A program made the translations under genes and the position numbers. A stretch of DNA of 64,000 nucleotides from Brevibacterium linens ATCC 9172. Lineage in GTDB: Bacteria > Actinomycetota > Actinomycetes > Actinomycetales > Brevibacteriaceae. Below, piece by piece: positions 54,195-63,826 of the stretch; within the stretch, counting starts at the first letter, position 1; the number at the start of each line of letters is the position of its first letter. Below the pieces are notes generated by a model. That model did not search any database and was not told the DNA's origin. It saw only the letters and a list, made by a program, of their open reading frames with translations. The stretch covers positions 1-64,000 of the forward strand of contig NZ_FXYY01000018.1 of the NCBI RefSeq assembly GCF_900169165.1, given 5' to 3'.

Positions 54195-54563
54195 GTGATT
54201 CAGCAAGAGTCGCGACTCAAAGTCGCCGACAACACTGGCGCCAAGCAGATCCTGGCAATCAGGATCCTGGGTGGCTCCGGTCGGCGCTACGCCTCGATCG
54301 GTGACACCATCGTGGCAACCGTCAAGGATGCGATCCCGGGCGGAAACGTGAAGAAGGGTGACGTCGTCAAGGCCGTCATCGTTCGCACTGCCAAGGAACG
54401 TCGTCGTCCCGACGGTTCGTACATCAAGTTCGATGAGAATGCAGCCGTCATCCTCAAGAACGATGAGGAACCGCGCGGCACCCGTATCTTCGGACCCGTG
54501 GGACGCGAACTCCGCGACAAGAAGTTCATGAAGATCGTCTCCCTGGCACCGGAGGTGTTGTGA
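54195..54563 (+). CDS. rplN: 50S ribosomal protein L14
   Basis: 122 residues: [37 protein letters not shown] and [32 protein letters not shown] start with ACAGGAG upstream. First gene of the spc operon. Confidence 0.98.
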   Translation: MIQQESRLKVADNTGAKQILAIRILGGSGRRYASIGDTIVATVKDAIPGGNVKKGDVVKAVIVRTAKERRRPDGSYIKFDENAAVILKNDEEPRGTRIFGPVGRELRDKKFMKIVSLAPEVL

Positions 54564-54565
54564 GC

Positions 54566-54934
54566 ATGGCGAACAAGCTCAATATCAAGAAGGGCGACCT
54601 CGTCCAGGTCATCGCCGGCGCTCGGCAGTCCCGTGGTGGCGATCGTGGCAAGCAGGGCAAGGTCCTTGCCGTCTACCCCGAACGCAACCGCGTCCTCGTT
54701 GAGGGCGTCAACCGCGTGATCAAGCACAAGAAGGCTACGCAGACTCAGGCCGGCGGCACCGCTGGTGGCCGTGAGACCCACGAAGCCCCCATCCACGTGT
54801 CCAACGTGGCGCTCGTTGACCCCAAGGACAACAAGCCCACCCGCGTCGGATACCGCGAGGAGAGCGCCGAGCGCGACGGTCGCACCAAGACCGTTCGGGT
54901 TCGCTTCTCGCGTCGCACCGGGGAGGAGATCTGA
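54566..54934 (+). CDS. rplX: 50S ribosomal protein L24
   Basis: 122 residues: [36 protein letters not shown] (KOW motif) and [15 protein letters not shown] 54566 taken; a GTG at 54560 overlapping the rplN stop is possible. The stop overlaps rplE by one base. Confidence 0.96.
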   Translation: MANKLNIKKGDLVQVIAGARQSRGGDRGKQGKVLAVYPERNRVLVEGVNRVIKHKKATQTQAGGTAGGRETHEAPIHVSNVALVDPKDNKPTRVGYREESAERDGRTKTVRVRFSRRTGEEI

Positions 54935-55503
54935 TGACGGAAACAACCACCAGCCGTCCCGCACCGCGTCTCAAGCAGATTTACCGCGAAGAGATCGTTG
55001 CGAAGCTGCAGGAAGAGTTCAACTACGCCAACCCCATGCAGGTTCCCGGACTGACCAAGGTCGTCGTGAACATGGGTGTGGGTGACGCAGCACGCGATTC
55101 CAAGATGATCGAAGGCGCGATCAACGACCTGACTCTGATCACCGGTCAGAAGCCCGTCGTGACCCGTGCCCGCAAGTCCATCGCACAGTTCAAGCTGCGC
55201 GAAGGTCAGCCCATCGGCGCCCACGTGACCATGCGTGGAGCTCGGATGTTGGAGTTCATCGACCGCGTCATCACTCTGGCACTGCCGCGTATCCGCGACT
55301 TCCGTGGACTCTCGGATCGTCAGTTCGACGGACACGGCAACTACACCTTCGGCCTCACGGAACAGTCCATGTTCCACGAGATCGACCAGGACCGGATCGA
55401 CCGTGTCCGCGGTATGGACATCACCGTCGTCACCACCGCGGCAACCGACGATGAGGGACGTGCACTGCTGCGTCACCTCGGGTTCCCGTTCAAGCAAAAA
55501 TAA
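54934..55503 (+). CDS. rplE: 50S ribosomal protein L5
   Basis: 189 residues: [68 protein letters not shown]. Binds 5S rRNA. The gene that usually follows in many bacteria (rpsN, S14) is absent; rpsH comes next. Confidence 0.98.
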   Translation: MTETTTSRPAPRLKQIYREEIVAKLQEEFNYANPMQVPGLTKVVVNMGVGDAARDSKMIEGAINDLTLITGQKPVVTRARKSIAQFKLREGQPIGAHVTMRGARMLEFIDRVITLALPRIRDFRGLSDRQFDGHGNYTFGLTEQSMFHEIDQDRIDRVRGMDITVVTTAATDDEGRALLRHLGFPFKQK

Positions 55504-55570
55504 TCGCTACGTTGCAGGTCCAAGCACAGCATGTGGGCGGAAACCGTAACGAGGAAGGGCACGTGCCCAA

Positions 55571-55969
55571 ATGACAATGACTGATCCAGTCGCAGACATG
55601 CTTACGCGTCTGCGCAACGCCAACTCGGCTTATCACGAGGACGTCAGCATGCCGTTCTCGAAGCTCAAGTCGAACATCGCCGAGATCCTCAAGACCGAGG
55701 GCTACATCACCGGCTGGAGCGTCGAAGACGCCGAAGTCGGCAAGACGCTGCTCCTGGACCTGAAGTTCGGACCCAACCGGGAACGTTCGATCGCCGGCCT
55801 GCGCCGTGTGTCGAAGCCGGGACTGCGCGTCTACGCGAAGTCCACGAACCTGCCCAAGGTTCTCGGCGGCCTCGGCATCGCCATCCTGTCGACCTCGTCA
55901 GGTCTCCTGACGGACCGTCAGGCCGCCAAGAAGGGTGTGGGTGGGGAAGTCCTCGCCTACGTCTGGTAA
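55571..55969 (+). CDS. rpsH: 30S ribosomal protein S8
   Basis: 132 residues: [33 protein letters not shown] and the C-terminal [28 protein letters not shown]. In other bacteria S8 represses the spc operon. ATG 55571; an in-frame ATG at 55577 is also possible. Confidence 0.97.
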   Translation: MTMTDPVADMLTRLRNANSAYHEDVSMPFSKLKSNIAEILKTEGYITGWSVEDAEVGKTLLLDLKFGPNRERSIAGLRRVSKPGLRVYAKSTNLPKVLGGLGIAILSTSSGLLTDRQAAKKGVGGEVLAYVW

Positions 55970-55986
55970 AGGAAGGAGAGAAGAAC

Positions 55987-56523
55987 ATGTCACGTATTGG
56001 CAAGAACCCGATCTCCGTTCCCAGCGGCGTCGAGGTCAAGGTCGACGGCCAGGATGTCGCCGTCAAGGGACCTAAGGGCGAGCTGTCCGTCACCATCGCC
56101 GAGCCGATCACGGTCTCGCTCGAAGACGGTGTCATCACAGTGGCCCGTCCGGACGAGGAGCGCGAATCGCGTTCGCTGCACGGACTGTCCCGTACGCTCA
56201 TCAACAACATGATCGTCGGTGTGACCGATGGCTACTCCAAGGCCCTCGAGATCGTCGGAACCGGTTACCGTGTCCTGGCCAAGGGATCGAACCTCGAGTT
56301 CGCCCTCGGCTACAGCCACCCGATCGTCGTCGAACCGCCGGAGGGAATCTCCTTCAGCGTCGACGGCCAGACCAAGGTCGCTGTCCACGGAATCGACAAG
56401 CAGCTCGTCGGTGAGACGGCTGCGAACATCCGGAAGCTGCGTAAGCCCGAGCCTTACAAGGGCAAGGGCGTGCGCTACGCCGGCGAAATCGTCCGTCGCA
56501 AGGTCGGAAAGGCTGGTAAGTAA
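55987..56523 (+). CDS. rplF: 50S ribosomal protein L6
   Basis: 178 residues: [63 protein letters not shown] and [21 protein letters not shown] after AAGGAGAGAAGAAC. Confidence 0.98.
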   Translation: MSRIGKNPISVPSGVEVKVDGQDVAVKGPKGELSVTIAEPITVSLEDGVITVARPDEERESRSLHGLSRTLINNMIVGVTDGYSKALEIVGTGYRVLAKGSNLEFALGYSHPIVVEPPEGISFSVDGQTKVAVHGIDKQLVGETAANIRKLRKPEPYKGKGVRYAGEIVRRKVGKAGK

Positions 56524-56525
56524 AG

Positions 56526-56906
56526 ATGGCCTTTGGCAAGAAGGAAAGCTACGGCAAAGGCAGGGCAGCTGCTCGCAAGCGTCGTCACGCTCGACTGCGC
56601 AAGCATGTCAGCGGCACGACCGAGCGCCCTCGCCTCTCAGTGACTCGCTCCACGCGCCACGTCTTCGTCCAGGTCATCGACGACACCGTCGGCAAGACCC
56701 TGGTTTCGGCCTCCACCATGGAAGCCGACCTGCGGACATTCGAAGGCGACAAGACCGGCAAGGCCCGCAAGGTGGGCGAGCTGGTTGCTCAGCGTGCCAA
56801 GGACGCCGGAATCGAATCCGTCGTCTTCGACCGTGGAGGCAATGCCTACCACGGCCGTGTGCAGGCAATCGCCGAAGGTGCCCGTGAAGGAGGATTGGCC
56901 CTATGA
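56526..56906 (+). CDS. rplR: 50S ribosomal protein L18
   Basis: 126 residues: a basic N-terminus ([23 protein letters not shown]), then [24 protein letters not shown] and [25 protein letters not shown]. Binds 5S rRNA. The stop overlaps rpsE by four bases. Confidence 0.97.
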   Translation: MAFGKKESYGKGRAAARKRRHARLRKHVSGTTERPRLSVTRSTRHVFVQVIDDTVGKTLVSASTMEADLRTFEGDKTGKARKVGELVAQRAKDAGIESVVFDRGGNAYHGRVQAIAEGAREGGLAL

Positions 56907-57586
56907 GCACTGAAGAGAACAAGGAACAGCAGGCAGCTGCTGAGACCCGCACCGACAACAGCGGTGACCGTTCTTCCCGTGGCCGCGGCCAGGGCGGACA
57001 GGGCGGTCAGGGTCGCGGACGCGGCGAAGGTCGCGGACGCGGCGGTCGCAACGACCGTGAAGACAAGAACCAGTTCATCGAACACGTCATCACGATCAAC
57101 CGCGTGTCGAAGGTCGTCAAGGGCGGACGTCGGTTCTCCTTCACGGCTCTCGTCGTGGTCGGCGACGGCGACGGCATGGTCGGCATGGGCTACGGCAAGG
57201 CGAAGGAAGTTCCTGCCGCCATCGCCAAGGGTGTCGAGGAAGCGAAGAAGAACTTCTTCCGCGTTCCCCGCATCCAGAAGACCATTCCGCACCCGATCCA
57301 GGGCGAGGAGGCTGCAGGCGTCGTCCTGCTGCGTCCGGCCGCTCCGGGTACCGGAGTCATCGCCGGTGGACCCGTCCGTGCGGTCCTCGATGCGGCAGGC
57401 GTCCAGGACGTCCTGTCCAAGTCGCTGGGCTCGGCGAACGCGATCAACATCGTGCACGCCGCGATCGCCGCGCTGAAGGGCCTCGAGCGTCCGGAAGAGG
57501 TTGCGGCTCGCCGCGGCCTGCCCGTCGACGAGGTTGCTCCGCACGCACTGCTGCGAGCAGCCGCTGAAAGTGGGGCGAAGTCCTGA
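56903..57586 (+). CDS. rpsE: 30S ribosomal protein S5 with RG-rich N-terminal extension
   Basis: 227 residues; the core is about 165. Residues 1-50 are an extension with [20 protein letters not shown] and further RG units. The core starts [23 protein letters not shown], with [24 protein letters not shown] and the C-terminal [21 protein letters not shown]5 borders the mRNA entry tunnel with S3 and S4; S3 here carries a similar RG tail. Confidence 0.96.
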   Translation: MSTEENKEQQAAAETRTDNSGDRSSRGRGQGGQGGQGRGRGEGRGRGGRNDREDKNQFIEHVITINRVSKVVKGGRRFSFTALVVVGDGDGMVGMGYGKAKEVPAAIAKGVEEAKKNFFRVPRIQKTIPHPIQGEEAAGVVLLRPAAPGTGVIAGGPVRAVLDAAGVQDVLSKSLGSANAINIVHAAIAALKGLERPEEVAARRGLPVDEVAPHALLRAAAESGAKS

Positions 57587-57768
57587 TGGCAAAGCTCAAG
57601 ATTACTCAGCGCAAGTCCGCAATCGGATACCGTCAGAGCCAGCGCGACACGCTGCGTTCGCTCGGTCTCAAGCGGACCAACGACGTTGTGGTGCAGGAAG
57701 ATCGCCCCGAGATCCGGGGAATGATCAACGCTGTCCGCCACATCGTGACTGTGGAAGAGGTCGATTGA
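57586..57768 (+). CDS. rpmD: 50S ribosomal protein L30
   Basis: 60 residues: [30 protein letters not shown] and [18 protein letters not shown]. The ATG overlaps the rpsE stop by one base. Confidence 0.97.
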   Translation: MAKLKITQRKSAIGYRQSQRDTLRSLGLKRTNDVVVQEDRPEIRGMINAVRHIVTVEEVD

Positions 57769-57769
57769 T

Positions 57770-58222
57770 ATGTCGAACAACGACTCGCTGAAGCTGCACG
57801 ATCTGCGCCCTGCCCCGGGAGCCAAGACCGCCAAGACCCGCGTCGGTCGTGGTGAGGCTTCGAAGGGCAAGACCGCCGGACGCGGAACCAAGGGCACGAA
57901 GGCCCGCTACCAGGTTCCGCACGGCTTCGAGGGCGGCCAGACTCCGATGCACATGCGTCTGCCCAAACTGCGTGGATTCAAGAACCCCGCCAAGGTGGAG
58001 TTCCAGGTTGTCAACCTCGACAAGCTGTCCAGCCTGTTCCCCGAGGGCGGAGACGTCACCGTCGCCGACCTCGTGGAGAAGGGCGCTGTGCGCGCAAAGC
58101 AGCCCGTCAAGGTTCTCGGCACCGGTGAGATCACCGTGGCCCTGAACATCACTGCAGACAAGTTCTCCGGCTCCGCAGCCGAGAAGATCAAGGCTGCAGG
58201 CGGAAGCGCCAACGAGGCCTGA
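57770..58222 (+). CDS. rplO: 50S ribosomal protein L15
   Basis: 150 residues: [54 protein letters not shown] and the C-terminal [16 protein letters not shown]. Last gene of the spc ribosomal block. Confidence 0.97.
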   Translation: MSNNDSLKLHDLRPAPGAKTAKTRVGRGEASKGKTAGRGTKGTKARYQVPHGFEGGQTPMHMRLPKLRGFKNPAKVEFQVVNLDKLSSLFPEGGDVTVADLVEKGAVRAKQPVKVLGTGEITVALNITADKFSGSAAEKIKAAGGSANEA

Positions 58223-58261
58223 TCCGTTCGTCTCGGACGGTATCCCGGTCTCTACGCCGGC

Positions 58262-58293
58262 AAGGGGGCGGCCACTTCGGTGGCCGCCCCCTT
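58262..58293 (+). terminator. Terminator after rplO
   Basis: AAGGGGGCGGCCAC, TTCG, GTGGCCGCCCCCTT: a perfect 14-bp stem with a tetraloop. Confidence 0.88.
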
Positions 58294-58539
58294 CTGCATG
58301 CCCGCAACTGTCAAGGCGGCGAGCATCGCTCCGACGCGAGCACACCGGTGAGAGTCCATGACGATGCCACCTCGAACCGAGCCCCCGAGACCTCTCGGAC
58401 ACCGCCTGAAACTCAGGCCGCAACGGGCTCGCCGGTTTCGGCCTGGAGGGCATACCCTGGTAGTCTTTTGCAGGTATTTGTCTCAATCGCCAGGTCGCGA
58501 CCACGACTCTGACTTTTCATCCCCCAACGAGGAGGACGC

Positions 58540-59841
58540 TTGATCGGCGCAATCCGGAGGGCCTTCAGAACGCCCGACTTGAGGAAGAAACTCCTCTTCA
58601 CCCTGGGCATTCTTGTCATCTTCCGACTCGGCTCGTTCATTCCCTCGCCTGGCATCGACTACACCAAGGTGCAGGAATGCGTGGCTTCGCCTCAGCTCAA
58701 TGAGGGCGGATTCGCCATGATCAACCTCTTCAGCGGCGGCGCGCTGCTGCAGTTGTCGATCTTCGCCCTGGGCATCATGCCCTACATCACCGCGAGCATC
58801 ATCGTCCAGCTGCTGCGCGTGGTCATTCCGCGCTTCGAGGCTCTTCACAAGGAAGGAGCCTCGGGTCAGGCGAAGCTGACTCAGTACACTCGCTACCTGA
58901 CCATCGGCCTCGCCATCCTCAACTCGACGACTCTTGTGGCGACCGTCCGTTCCGGTGCGCTGTTCGGCAATGTCGAAGGCTGCCAGGACCTCATCGCCAA
59001 CGACACCTGGTGGGGCATCGCAGTCCTCGTGCTGACTCTGACCGCAGGCACCGGCCTGATCATGTGGCTCGGCGAGCAGATCACCGAACACGGTGTGGGC
59101 AACGGAATGTCGCTGCTGATCTTCACCTCCGTCGCCTCCGCCTTCCCATCCTCGCTCGGTGCGATCTTCCGCGAACAGGGCGTCGACATCTTCCTCATCG
59201 TCATGGTCGTGGGTCTCGTGCTCGTCGCCCTCGTCGTCTTCGTCGAGCAGTCGCAGCGCAGAATTCCCGTCCAGTACGCCAAGCGGATGGTGGGCCGTCG
59301 GATGTTCGGCGGAACCTCGACCTATATTCCGATCAAGGTGAACATGGCCGGTGTCATCCCCGTCATCTTCGCGTCCTCGGTGCTCTATCTGCCGAGCCTG
59401 GTCTCGCAGTTCTTCGATCCCGAATCCACGTGGGTCGAATGGATCAACACCTACTTCACCCGCGGTGACCACCCGATCTACATCACCGTGTACGCCCTGC
59501 TGACGATCTTCTTCGCTTACTTCTACGTCGCCATCACCTTCAACCCGGAAGAGGTTGCGGACAATATGAAGAAGTACGGCGGGTTCATCCCGGGTATCCG
59601 CGCCGGTCGCCCGACCGCCGAATATCTGAGCTACGTGCTCAGCCGCATCAACTTCCCCGGCTCGCTCTACCTTGCCTTCGTCGCCCTCATCCCGCTGATC
59701 GCGCTGGTGCTCATCAATGCCAATCAGAACTTCCCGTTCGGCGGCACCTCCCTGCTGATCGTCGTGGGCGTCGGCCTCGAAACGGTCAAGCAGATCGACG
59801 CACAGATGCAGCAGCGCCACTACGAGGGTCTGCTGCGCTGA
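58540..59841 (+). CDS. secY: Preprotein translocase subunit SecY
   Basis: 433 residues. TTG start after GAGGAGGA, a strong SD. Ten membrane helices: RKKLLFTLGILVIFRLGSFIPSPG (TM1), the plug region after it, then GIMPYITASIIVQLL, WLGEQITEHGVGNGMSLLIF, and the VNMAGVIPVIFASS helix. The C-terminal ETVKQIDAQMQQRHYEG is conserved. SecY forms the main channel. A gap of about 245 bases with a terminator separates it from rplO, so it has its own promoter, not firmly located. Confidence 0.97.
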   Translation: MIGAIRRAFRTPDLRKKLLFTLGILVIFRLGSFIPSPGIDYTKVQECVASPQLNEGGFAMINLFSGGALLQLSIFALGIMPYITASIIVQLLRVVIPRFEALHKEGASGQAKLTQYTRYLTIGLAILNSTTLVATVRSGALFGNVEGCQDLIANDTWWGIAVLVLTLTAGTGLIMWLGEQITEHGVGNGMSLLIFTSVASAFPSSLGAIFREQGVDIFLIVMVVGLVLVALVVFVEQSQRRIPVQYAKRMVGRRMFGGTSTYIPIKVNMAGVIPVIFASSVLYLPSLVSQFFDPESTWVEWINTYFTRGDHPIYITVYALLTIFFAYFYVAITFNPEEVADNMKKYGGFIPGIRAGRPTAEYLSYVLSRINFPGSLYLAFVALIPLIALVLINANQNFPFGGTSLLIVVGVGLETVKQIDAQMQQRHYEGLLR

Positions 59842-59890
59842 TACGACCGGACGCTGACGTTCAGCGGACATCCCATTGGAAGGACATCTT

Positions 59891-60457
59891 ATGAGTTCAC
59901 GCATCATCCTGATCGGCCCTCCCGGCGCCGGCAAGGGCACCCAGGCCGCCCGCCTGTCCGAGGCGCTCGGCATCCCAGCCATCTCGACCGGAGACATCTT
60001 CCGGGCGAATGTGAAGGGTGAGACCGAGCTGGGCAAGCTGGCGAAACGCTACATGGATGCCGGCGAATACGTGCCCGACGAGGTCACGAACTCGATGGTC
60101 GCCGACCGTCTGGCACAGGACGATGCAGCTGTCGGGTTCCTCCTCGACGGATACCCCCGCACCAGTGCCCAGGTCGATGAGCTCGATCGGATCCTCGCAG
60201 CCGAGGACACAGCCATCGAGCACGTCGTCGAACTCACGGCCGACACCGACGAGGTCGTCGCCCGCCTGCTCGCGCGGGCTCAGACCGAGGGCCGCAGCGA
60301 TGACAGCGAAGACGTCATCCGCCACCGTCTCGACGTGTACGAAGAGCAGACGCAGCCGCTGACCGATATCTACCGCAGCCGCGGACTGCTGCGCCAGGTC
60401 GACGGCCTCGGCGACGTCGACGACATCACCGAACGCATCCTGTCGTCCATTCGATGA
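59891..60457 (+). CDS. adk: Adenylate kinase
   Basis: 188 residues. GPPGAGKGTQA P-loop, STGDIFRANV, FLLDGYPRTSAQ with the catalytic Arg, and RAQTEGRSDDSEDVIRHRL. The short LID type without a Cys-zinc site, as usual in actinobacteria. The ATG at 59891 has TGGAAGGA; an upstream in-frame ATG at 59876 is less likely. The stop overlaps map. Confidence 0.97.
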   Translation: MSSRIILIGPPGAGKGTQAARLSEALGIPAISTGDIFRANVKGETELGKLAKRYMDAGEYVPDEVTNSMVADRLAQDDAAVGFLLDGYPRTSAQVDELDRILAAEDTAIEHVVELTADTDEVVARLLARAQTEGRSDDSEDVIRHRLDVYEEQTQPLTDIYRSRGLLRQVDGLGDVDDITERILSSIR

Positions 60458-61290
60458 TCTTCGGACCGCGTATCGAGCTGAAGACTCCCGCGGAGCTTGA
60501 GCTCATGCATCGGGCCGGGCAGCTGACACGGCAAGTGCTGTCAGCAGCCCGGTCCGCGGCCGTTCCCGGGGCCACCACGGCCGAGGTGGACGCCGCCGCC
60601 GAGGCGGTCATCGACTCCGCCGGGGCACGGTCGAACTTCAAGGGCTATCAGGGATTTCCTGCGGTCGTGTGCATCTCCGTGAACGAGGAGATCGTCCACG
60701 GCATCCCGGGGCCTCGTGTCCTCCACGCCGGCGACATCGTCTCGATCGACGGCGGTGCGATCGTCGACGGCTTCCACGGGGACTCCGCGCTGACGATGAT
60801 CGTCGGCGGCGACGAAGCGGGCACGGCCGCCGACCGTGAGCTCTCAACCGCCACCGAGGCGGCCATGTGGGCAGGCATCGCGGCGTTCGCAACGGGCACG
60901 AAGGTCAGCGACATCGGAGACGCCATCGATGACTTCGTCTCCGAGTCCTTCCCCCACCTGGGTCTCGTCGAGGAATTCACCGGACACGGGATCGGCACCT
61001 CCATGCACATGGCTCCAGAGGTGCTCAACTACCGTGCGCGTTCGAACGGCCCGAAGATCAAGCCCGGAATGTGCCTGGCGATCGAACCGATGCTCACCAC
61101 CGGCGGCGCGGATACGCGCACCCTTGCCGATGACTGGACAGTCGTCACGGCAGACGGCTCACGGGCGAGCCACTGGGAACACAGCGTGGCTCGCCACGAT
61201 GGGGGAGTCTGGGTACTCACAGCCGCCGACGGTGGAGCGGCCGGATTGGCACCGTTCGGAATCACTCCCGTGCCTCCGAACGGCATCTGA
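60454..61290 (+). CDS. map: Methionine aminopeptidase type I
   Basis: 278 residues. Removes the N-terminal Met from new proteins. Metal ligands: Asp in SIDGGAI, Asp in FHGDSAL, His in FTGHGIGTSMH, Glu in LAIEPML and Glu in SHWEHSVA. The extra C-terminal tail (GLAPFGITPVPPNG) is not conserved. Coupled to adk by a 4-base overlap, as is normal in this gene cluster; infA and the alpha operon genes that usually follow are not in the window. Confidence 0.95.
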   Translation: MIFGPRIELKTPAELELMHRAGQLTRQVLSAARSAAVPGATTAEVDAAAEAVIDSAGARSNFKGYQGFPAVVCISVNEEIVHGIPGPRVLHAGDIVSIDGGAIVDGFHGDSALTMIVGGDEAGTAADRELSTATEAAMWAGIAAFATGTKVSDIGDAIDDFVSESFPHLGLVEEFTGHGIGTSMHMAPEVLNYRARSNGPKIKPGMCLAIEPMLTTGGADTRTLADDWTVVTADGSRASHWEHSVARHDGGVWVLTAADGGAAGLAPFGITPVPPNGI

Positions 61291-61326
61291 GGGGAGATCC
61301 GCGGGGGAGGGGGCCCGAGCCCGAAC

Positions 61327-61566
61327 TCAGGTGGCCGCCATCTGCCTCCTCAGGGTCGACCTGCCGACGAAGTAGACGGCGGCGAAAGTTCCGGACGCCG
61401 CCATCAGCCCGAGCGCGAACATCCATGTTGCGGTCTCGGCGATGGTGAAACCGAAGATCTGGAACGCGCAGAAGGCGATGAAGGCCGTGATGGCCCCCGC
61501 CAGCATTCCCGATGTGCGGGACATCTGGTACGCGCGCTGATCGATTGAGTGCTTCTCGTCATCCAT
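61327..61566 (-). CDS. Small two-helix membrane protein
   Basis: 79 residues with two membrane helices (AGAITAFIAFCAFQIFGF and TWMFALGLMAASGTFAAVYFV), a charged N-terminus (MDDEKHSIDQRAYQMSR) and a basic end. The ATG at 61566 has GAGGAG just upstream on the minus strand; the frame runs to 61647. Function unknown. It is divergent from the PaaX-type regulator. Confidence 0.6.
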   Translation of the reverse strand: MDDEKHSIDQRAYQMSRTSGMLAGAITAFIAFCAFQIFGFTIAETATWMFALGLMAASGTFAAVYFVGRSTLRRQMAAT

Positions 61567-61645
61567 GTTGTGGCTCCTCGTCGCTTCGCTGCGATCTCGG
61601 TCCTTGTCGGCACCGATCCTTGTGTTTTCACGGTAGGATCTGGCC

Positions 61646-62530
61646 ATGACGAGTGTCCACGATGTCCCGAAACGTCGGACAGATGTGGGCGATCGCTATC
61701 GGATGACACGTATCGCCTTCGATGTGATCTCCGCTTTCGGGTGTCTGCAGGCGAGTGGACTGCCGGGGCCCGTCATCGTCAGTGTGCTGGGTGAGCACGG
61801 GTATTCTTCCTCGAGCGTGCACAATCAGCTCGTGCGAATGGTCCAACGAGGCATCATCAGCAGTGAGCGTTTCGGGCGGGTCTCCGTCTACCGCCTGAGC
61901 GAACACGTCCTCTCGGACTTCGGCGACATCGCAGGCGACCATGTCTTTCCGGACTACGAGGGTCGCTTCCACACTGTTGTGTATTCCGTTCCGGAGTCCT
62001 CGCGCGGTCTGCGGGACCGACTGCAGTACATTGCCCAGAGCTTGGGATACAGGCAGCTGAGGCCGGGAATCCTCATCGGCTTCGCAGACCGGTCCGCTCA
62101 GCTGTCGGCGCGGCTGCCCGAGATGTCGGGTCCCAGCTGGTCCGAGGCGGGAGAGCTGACACCCGACTCCACGGCCGCGGCTCGCAGGATGACGACTCGG
62201 GCCTTCGAACTCGATGCCGCTCTCGCCCAGCTGCCTGAATTGGAGCAGCGCATGAACGCACTGACCTCGGGCGGATCAGCGCCGGGAACCGGATGCCCGG
62301 AGCTGAGCTTGAGAGGCTTCTTCGATCTGTACTTTGACATCGCGCGTGCCGTGATGACCCACCCGCTGCTGCCCGAAGCCCTCGTCGACGGCACTCAGCC
62401 GGCCGTGCGGTTCCGCGCTCTCATGCAGCAGTGCAATCTCGAGTACTATCTGCGCTTCGATCAGCAGATCCGCGAGTGTGCGGGAGCCAGCTCCTCTTTC
62501 GACCTCATCGAATGGCTGCCCGAGCACTGA
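61646..62530 (+). CDS. PaaX-family transcriptional regulator
   Basis: 294 residues. The N-terminal winged helix (SAFGCLQASGLPGPVIVSVLG, SVHNQLVRMVQRGIISSERF) and the middle PaaX domain (TVVYSVPESSRGLRDRLQYIAQSLGYRQLRPGILIG) fit PaaX. The C-terminal domain (LRGFFDLYFDIARAVMTHPLLPEALV) is the PaaX_C type. PaaX represses phenylacetyl-CoA catabolism by binding phenylacetyl-CoA, but no paa genes are here, so its regulon is unknown. The natural operator was not found. Confidence 0.8.
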   Translation: MTSVHDVPKRRTDVGDRYRMTRIAFDVISAFGCLQASGLPGPVIVSVLGEHGYSSSSVHNQLVRMVQRGIISSERFGRVSVYRLSEHVLSDFGDIAGDHVFPDYEGRFHTVVYSVPESSRGLRDRLQYIAQSLGYRQLRPGILIGFADRSAQLSARLPEMSGPSWSEAGELTPDSTAAARRMTTRAFELDAALAQLPELEQRMNALTSGGSAPGTGCPELSLRGFFDLYFDIARAVMTHPLLPEALVDGTQPAVRFRALMQQCNLEYYLRFDQQIRECAGASSSFDLIEWLPEH

Positions 62531-62563
62531 GCCGCCGAAGAACAACGTGCCTCGGGACGGGGC

Positions 62564-63709
62564 TCAGAGGATCCGGGCGATCCTCTCGACCGCCTCGGTG
62601 AGCAGAGGACGGGGGAGGGCGAAGTTGAACCGGATATGCCCGGCCCCGACCTCACCGCACAGGCGACCCTCGGTCACGGCCACCTCGGCGCGGGAACGGA
62701 TGATAGCGGACAGACCCGACTCCAGGCCGTAGCCGCGCAGATCCAACCACGCCAGATACGTGCCTTCGGGTTCGATGTAGGCGGCCCCCGGCAGCAGCGA
62801 GCCGACGAGATCGGTGAAATGATCGCGGTTTGCCTTGAGGTAGCCGTTGACCTCGCTCAGCCAGTCGCTCGAGCGGGTGTATGCGGCGGTCGTCGCCAGG
62901 ATTCCCGGGTTCGAGGCGGCACCGGAGACGAACTGCCCCTTCTCGGCCCAGACATCACGGTCGGCAGAAGAGGTGAGGATGAGCTGAGCGCATTTGAGGC
63001 CGGGGATGTTGAAGGCCTTCGACGCGGCCGTCGCGGTCGCGGTGTGCGCGGCGGTCGCCTCGGTGAGGGCGGCATACGGGATGTGCCGTGCGGGGGCATA
63101 GACGACGGGAGCATGGATTTCGTCGGAGAACACCCGGGCTCCTGCGTCCTCGACGACGTCCGCGAGTGCCGACAGCTCGGCCTCGGTGTAGACCTTGCCG
63201 ATCGGATTGTGCGGATTGCACAGAACGAATGTCGCACCGGGCGTCAGGGCAGAGGCGATGGCGTCGAGATCGAGGGACCAGCCGGATTCCGACCGCAGCA
63301 TCGGAACTTCGATGAGTTCGCGGCCGGTCACCCGCGCGACGTCGAAGAAGGGCATGTAGGCCGGTGTCGGCAGCACGATCGGGGTGTCGGGCGGGGTGAG
63401 GTGGGTGAGCACGCCGAGGAACGCGGCCAGCACATCACTGGCCGGTTCGATGTGGCCGACGGGGATGCGCCAGCCGTAGTGCTCGGAGCAGAAGCTCGAG
63501 GTCGCTGTCTTCAGATCGGCGACGAGATCGGCGGGAGCGTAGCCGTAGAGGTCGCGGTCATCGATGGTCTGCAGCGACTGACGCACTGCAGGAGCGACCC
63601 CGAAGTCCATCTCGGCGATGAAGGCTCCGATGGAACCGGGGAAGGACGACCACTTGCGCCCGCCCTTCGTGACCAGGGACTCCTCGGTGATGGCATCGAA
63701 ATCGGACAT
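62564..63709 (-). CDS. PLP-dependent aminotransferase, MalY/PatB (cystathionine beta-lyase) type
   Basis: 381 residues. The FIAEMDFGVAPAVRQ opening is characteristic of the MalY/PatB C-S lyase family. NPHNPIGKVYTEAEL binds PLP, FSDEIHAPVVY holds the Asp, and SKAFNIPGLKCA holds the Schiff-base Lys. MalY/PatB enzymes split C-S bonds of cystathionine or similar. The ATG at 63709 lies 12 bases after AGGAG on the minus strand. No sulfur-metabolism gene adjoins. Confidence 0.85.
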   Translation of the reverse strand: MSDFDAITEESLVTKGGRKWSSFPGSIGAFIAEMDFGVAPAVRQSLQTIDDRDLYGYAPADLVADLKTATSSFCSEHYGWRIPVGHIEPASDVLAAFLGVLTHLTPPDTPIVLPTPAYMPFFDVARVTGRELIEVPMLRSESGWSLDLDAIASALTPGATFVLCNPHNPIGKVYTEAELSALADVVEDAGARVFSDEIHAPVVYAPARHIPYAALTEATAAHTATATAASKAFNIPGLKCAQLILTSSADRDVWAEKGQFVSGAASNPGILATTAAYTRSSDWLSEVNGYLKANRDHFTDLVGSLLPGAAYIEPEGTYLAWLDLRGYGLESGLSAIIRSRAEVAVTEGRLCGEVGAGHIRFNFALPRPLLTEAVERIARIL

Positions 63710-63812
63710 CTGTGTACTCCTCTTCGGGGACTGCGTCGGGGGCGGTTCTCACGCTAGCAGTCGCGTCGGTGAACGTCGGGTGCATTCGACCTCAGCCGTC
63801 ACGGGAGCGGTC

Positions 63813-63826
63813 GGCCGCCTCGGCGA
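63813..63826 (+). repeat. 14-bp motif copy 7 (intergenic, right end)
   Basis: Exact copy; followed by GGATGG, the same downstream context as copy 6 read on its own strand (GGACCC). Confidence 0.6.

Noticed and set aside
61646-62530. PaaX gene as sign of a phenylacetate catabolic cluster
   Set aside because: No paa catabolic genes lie in the window.
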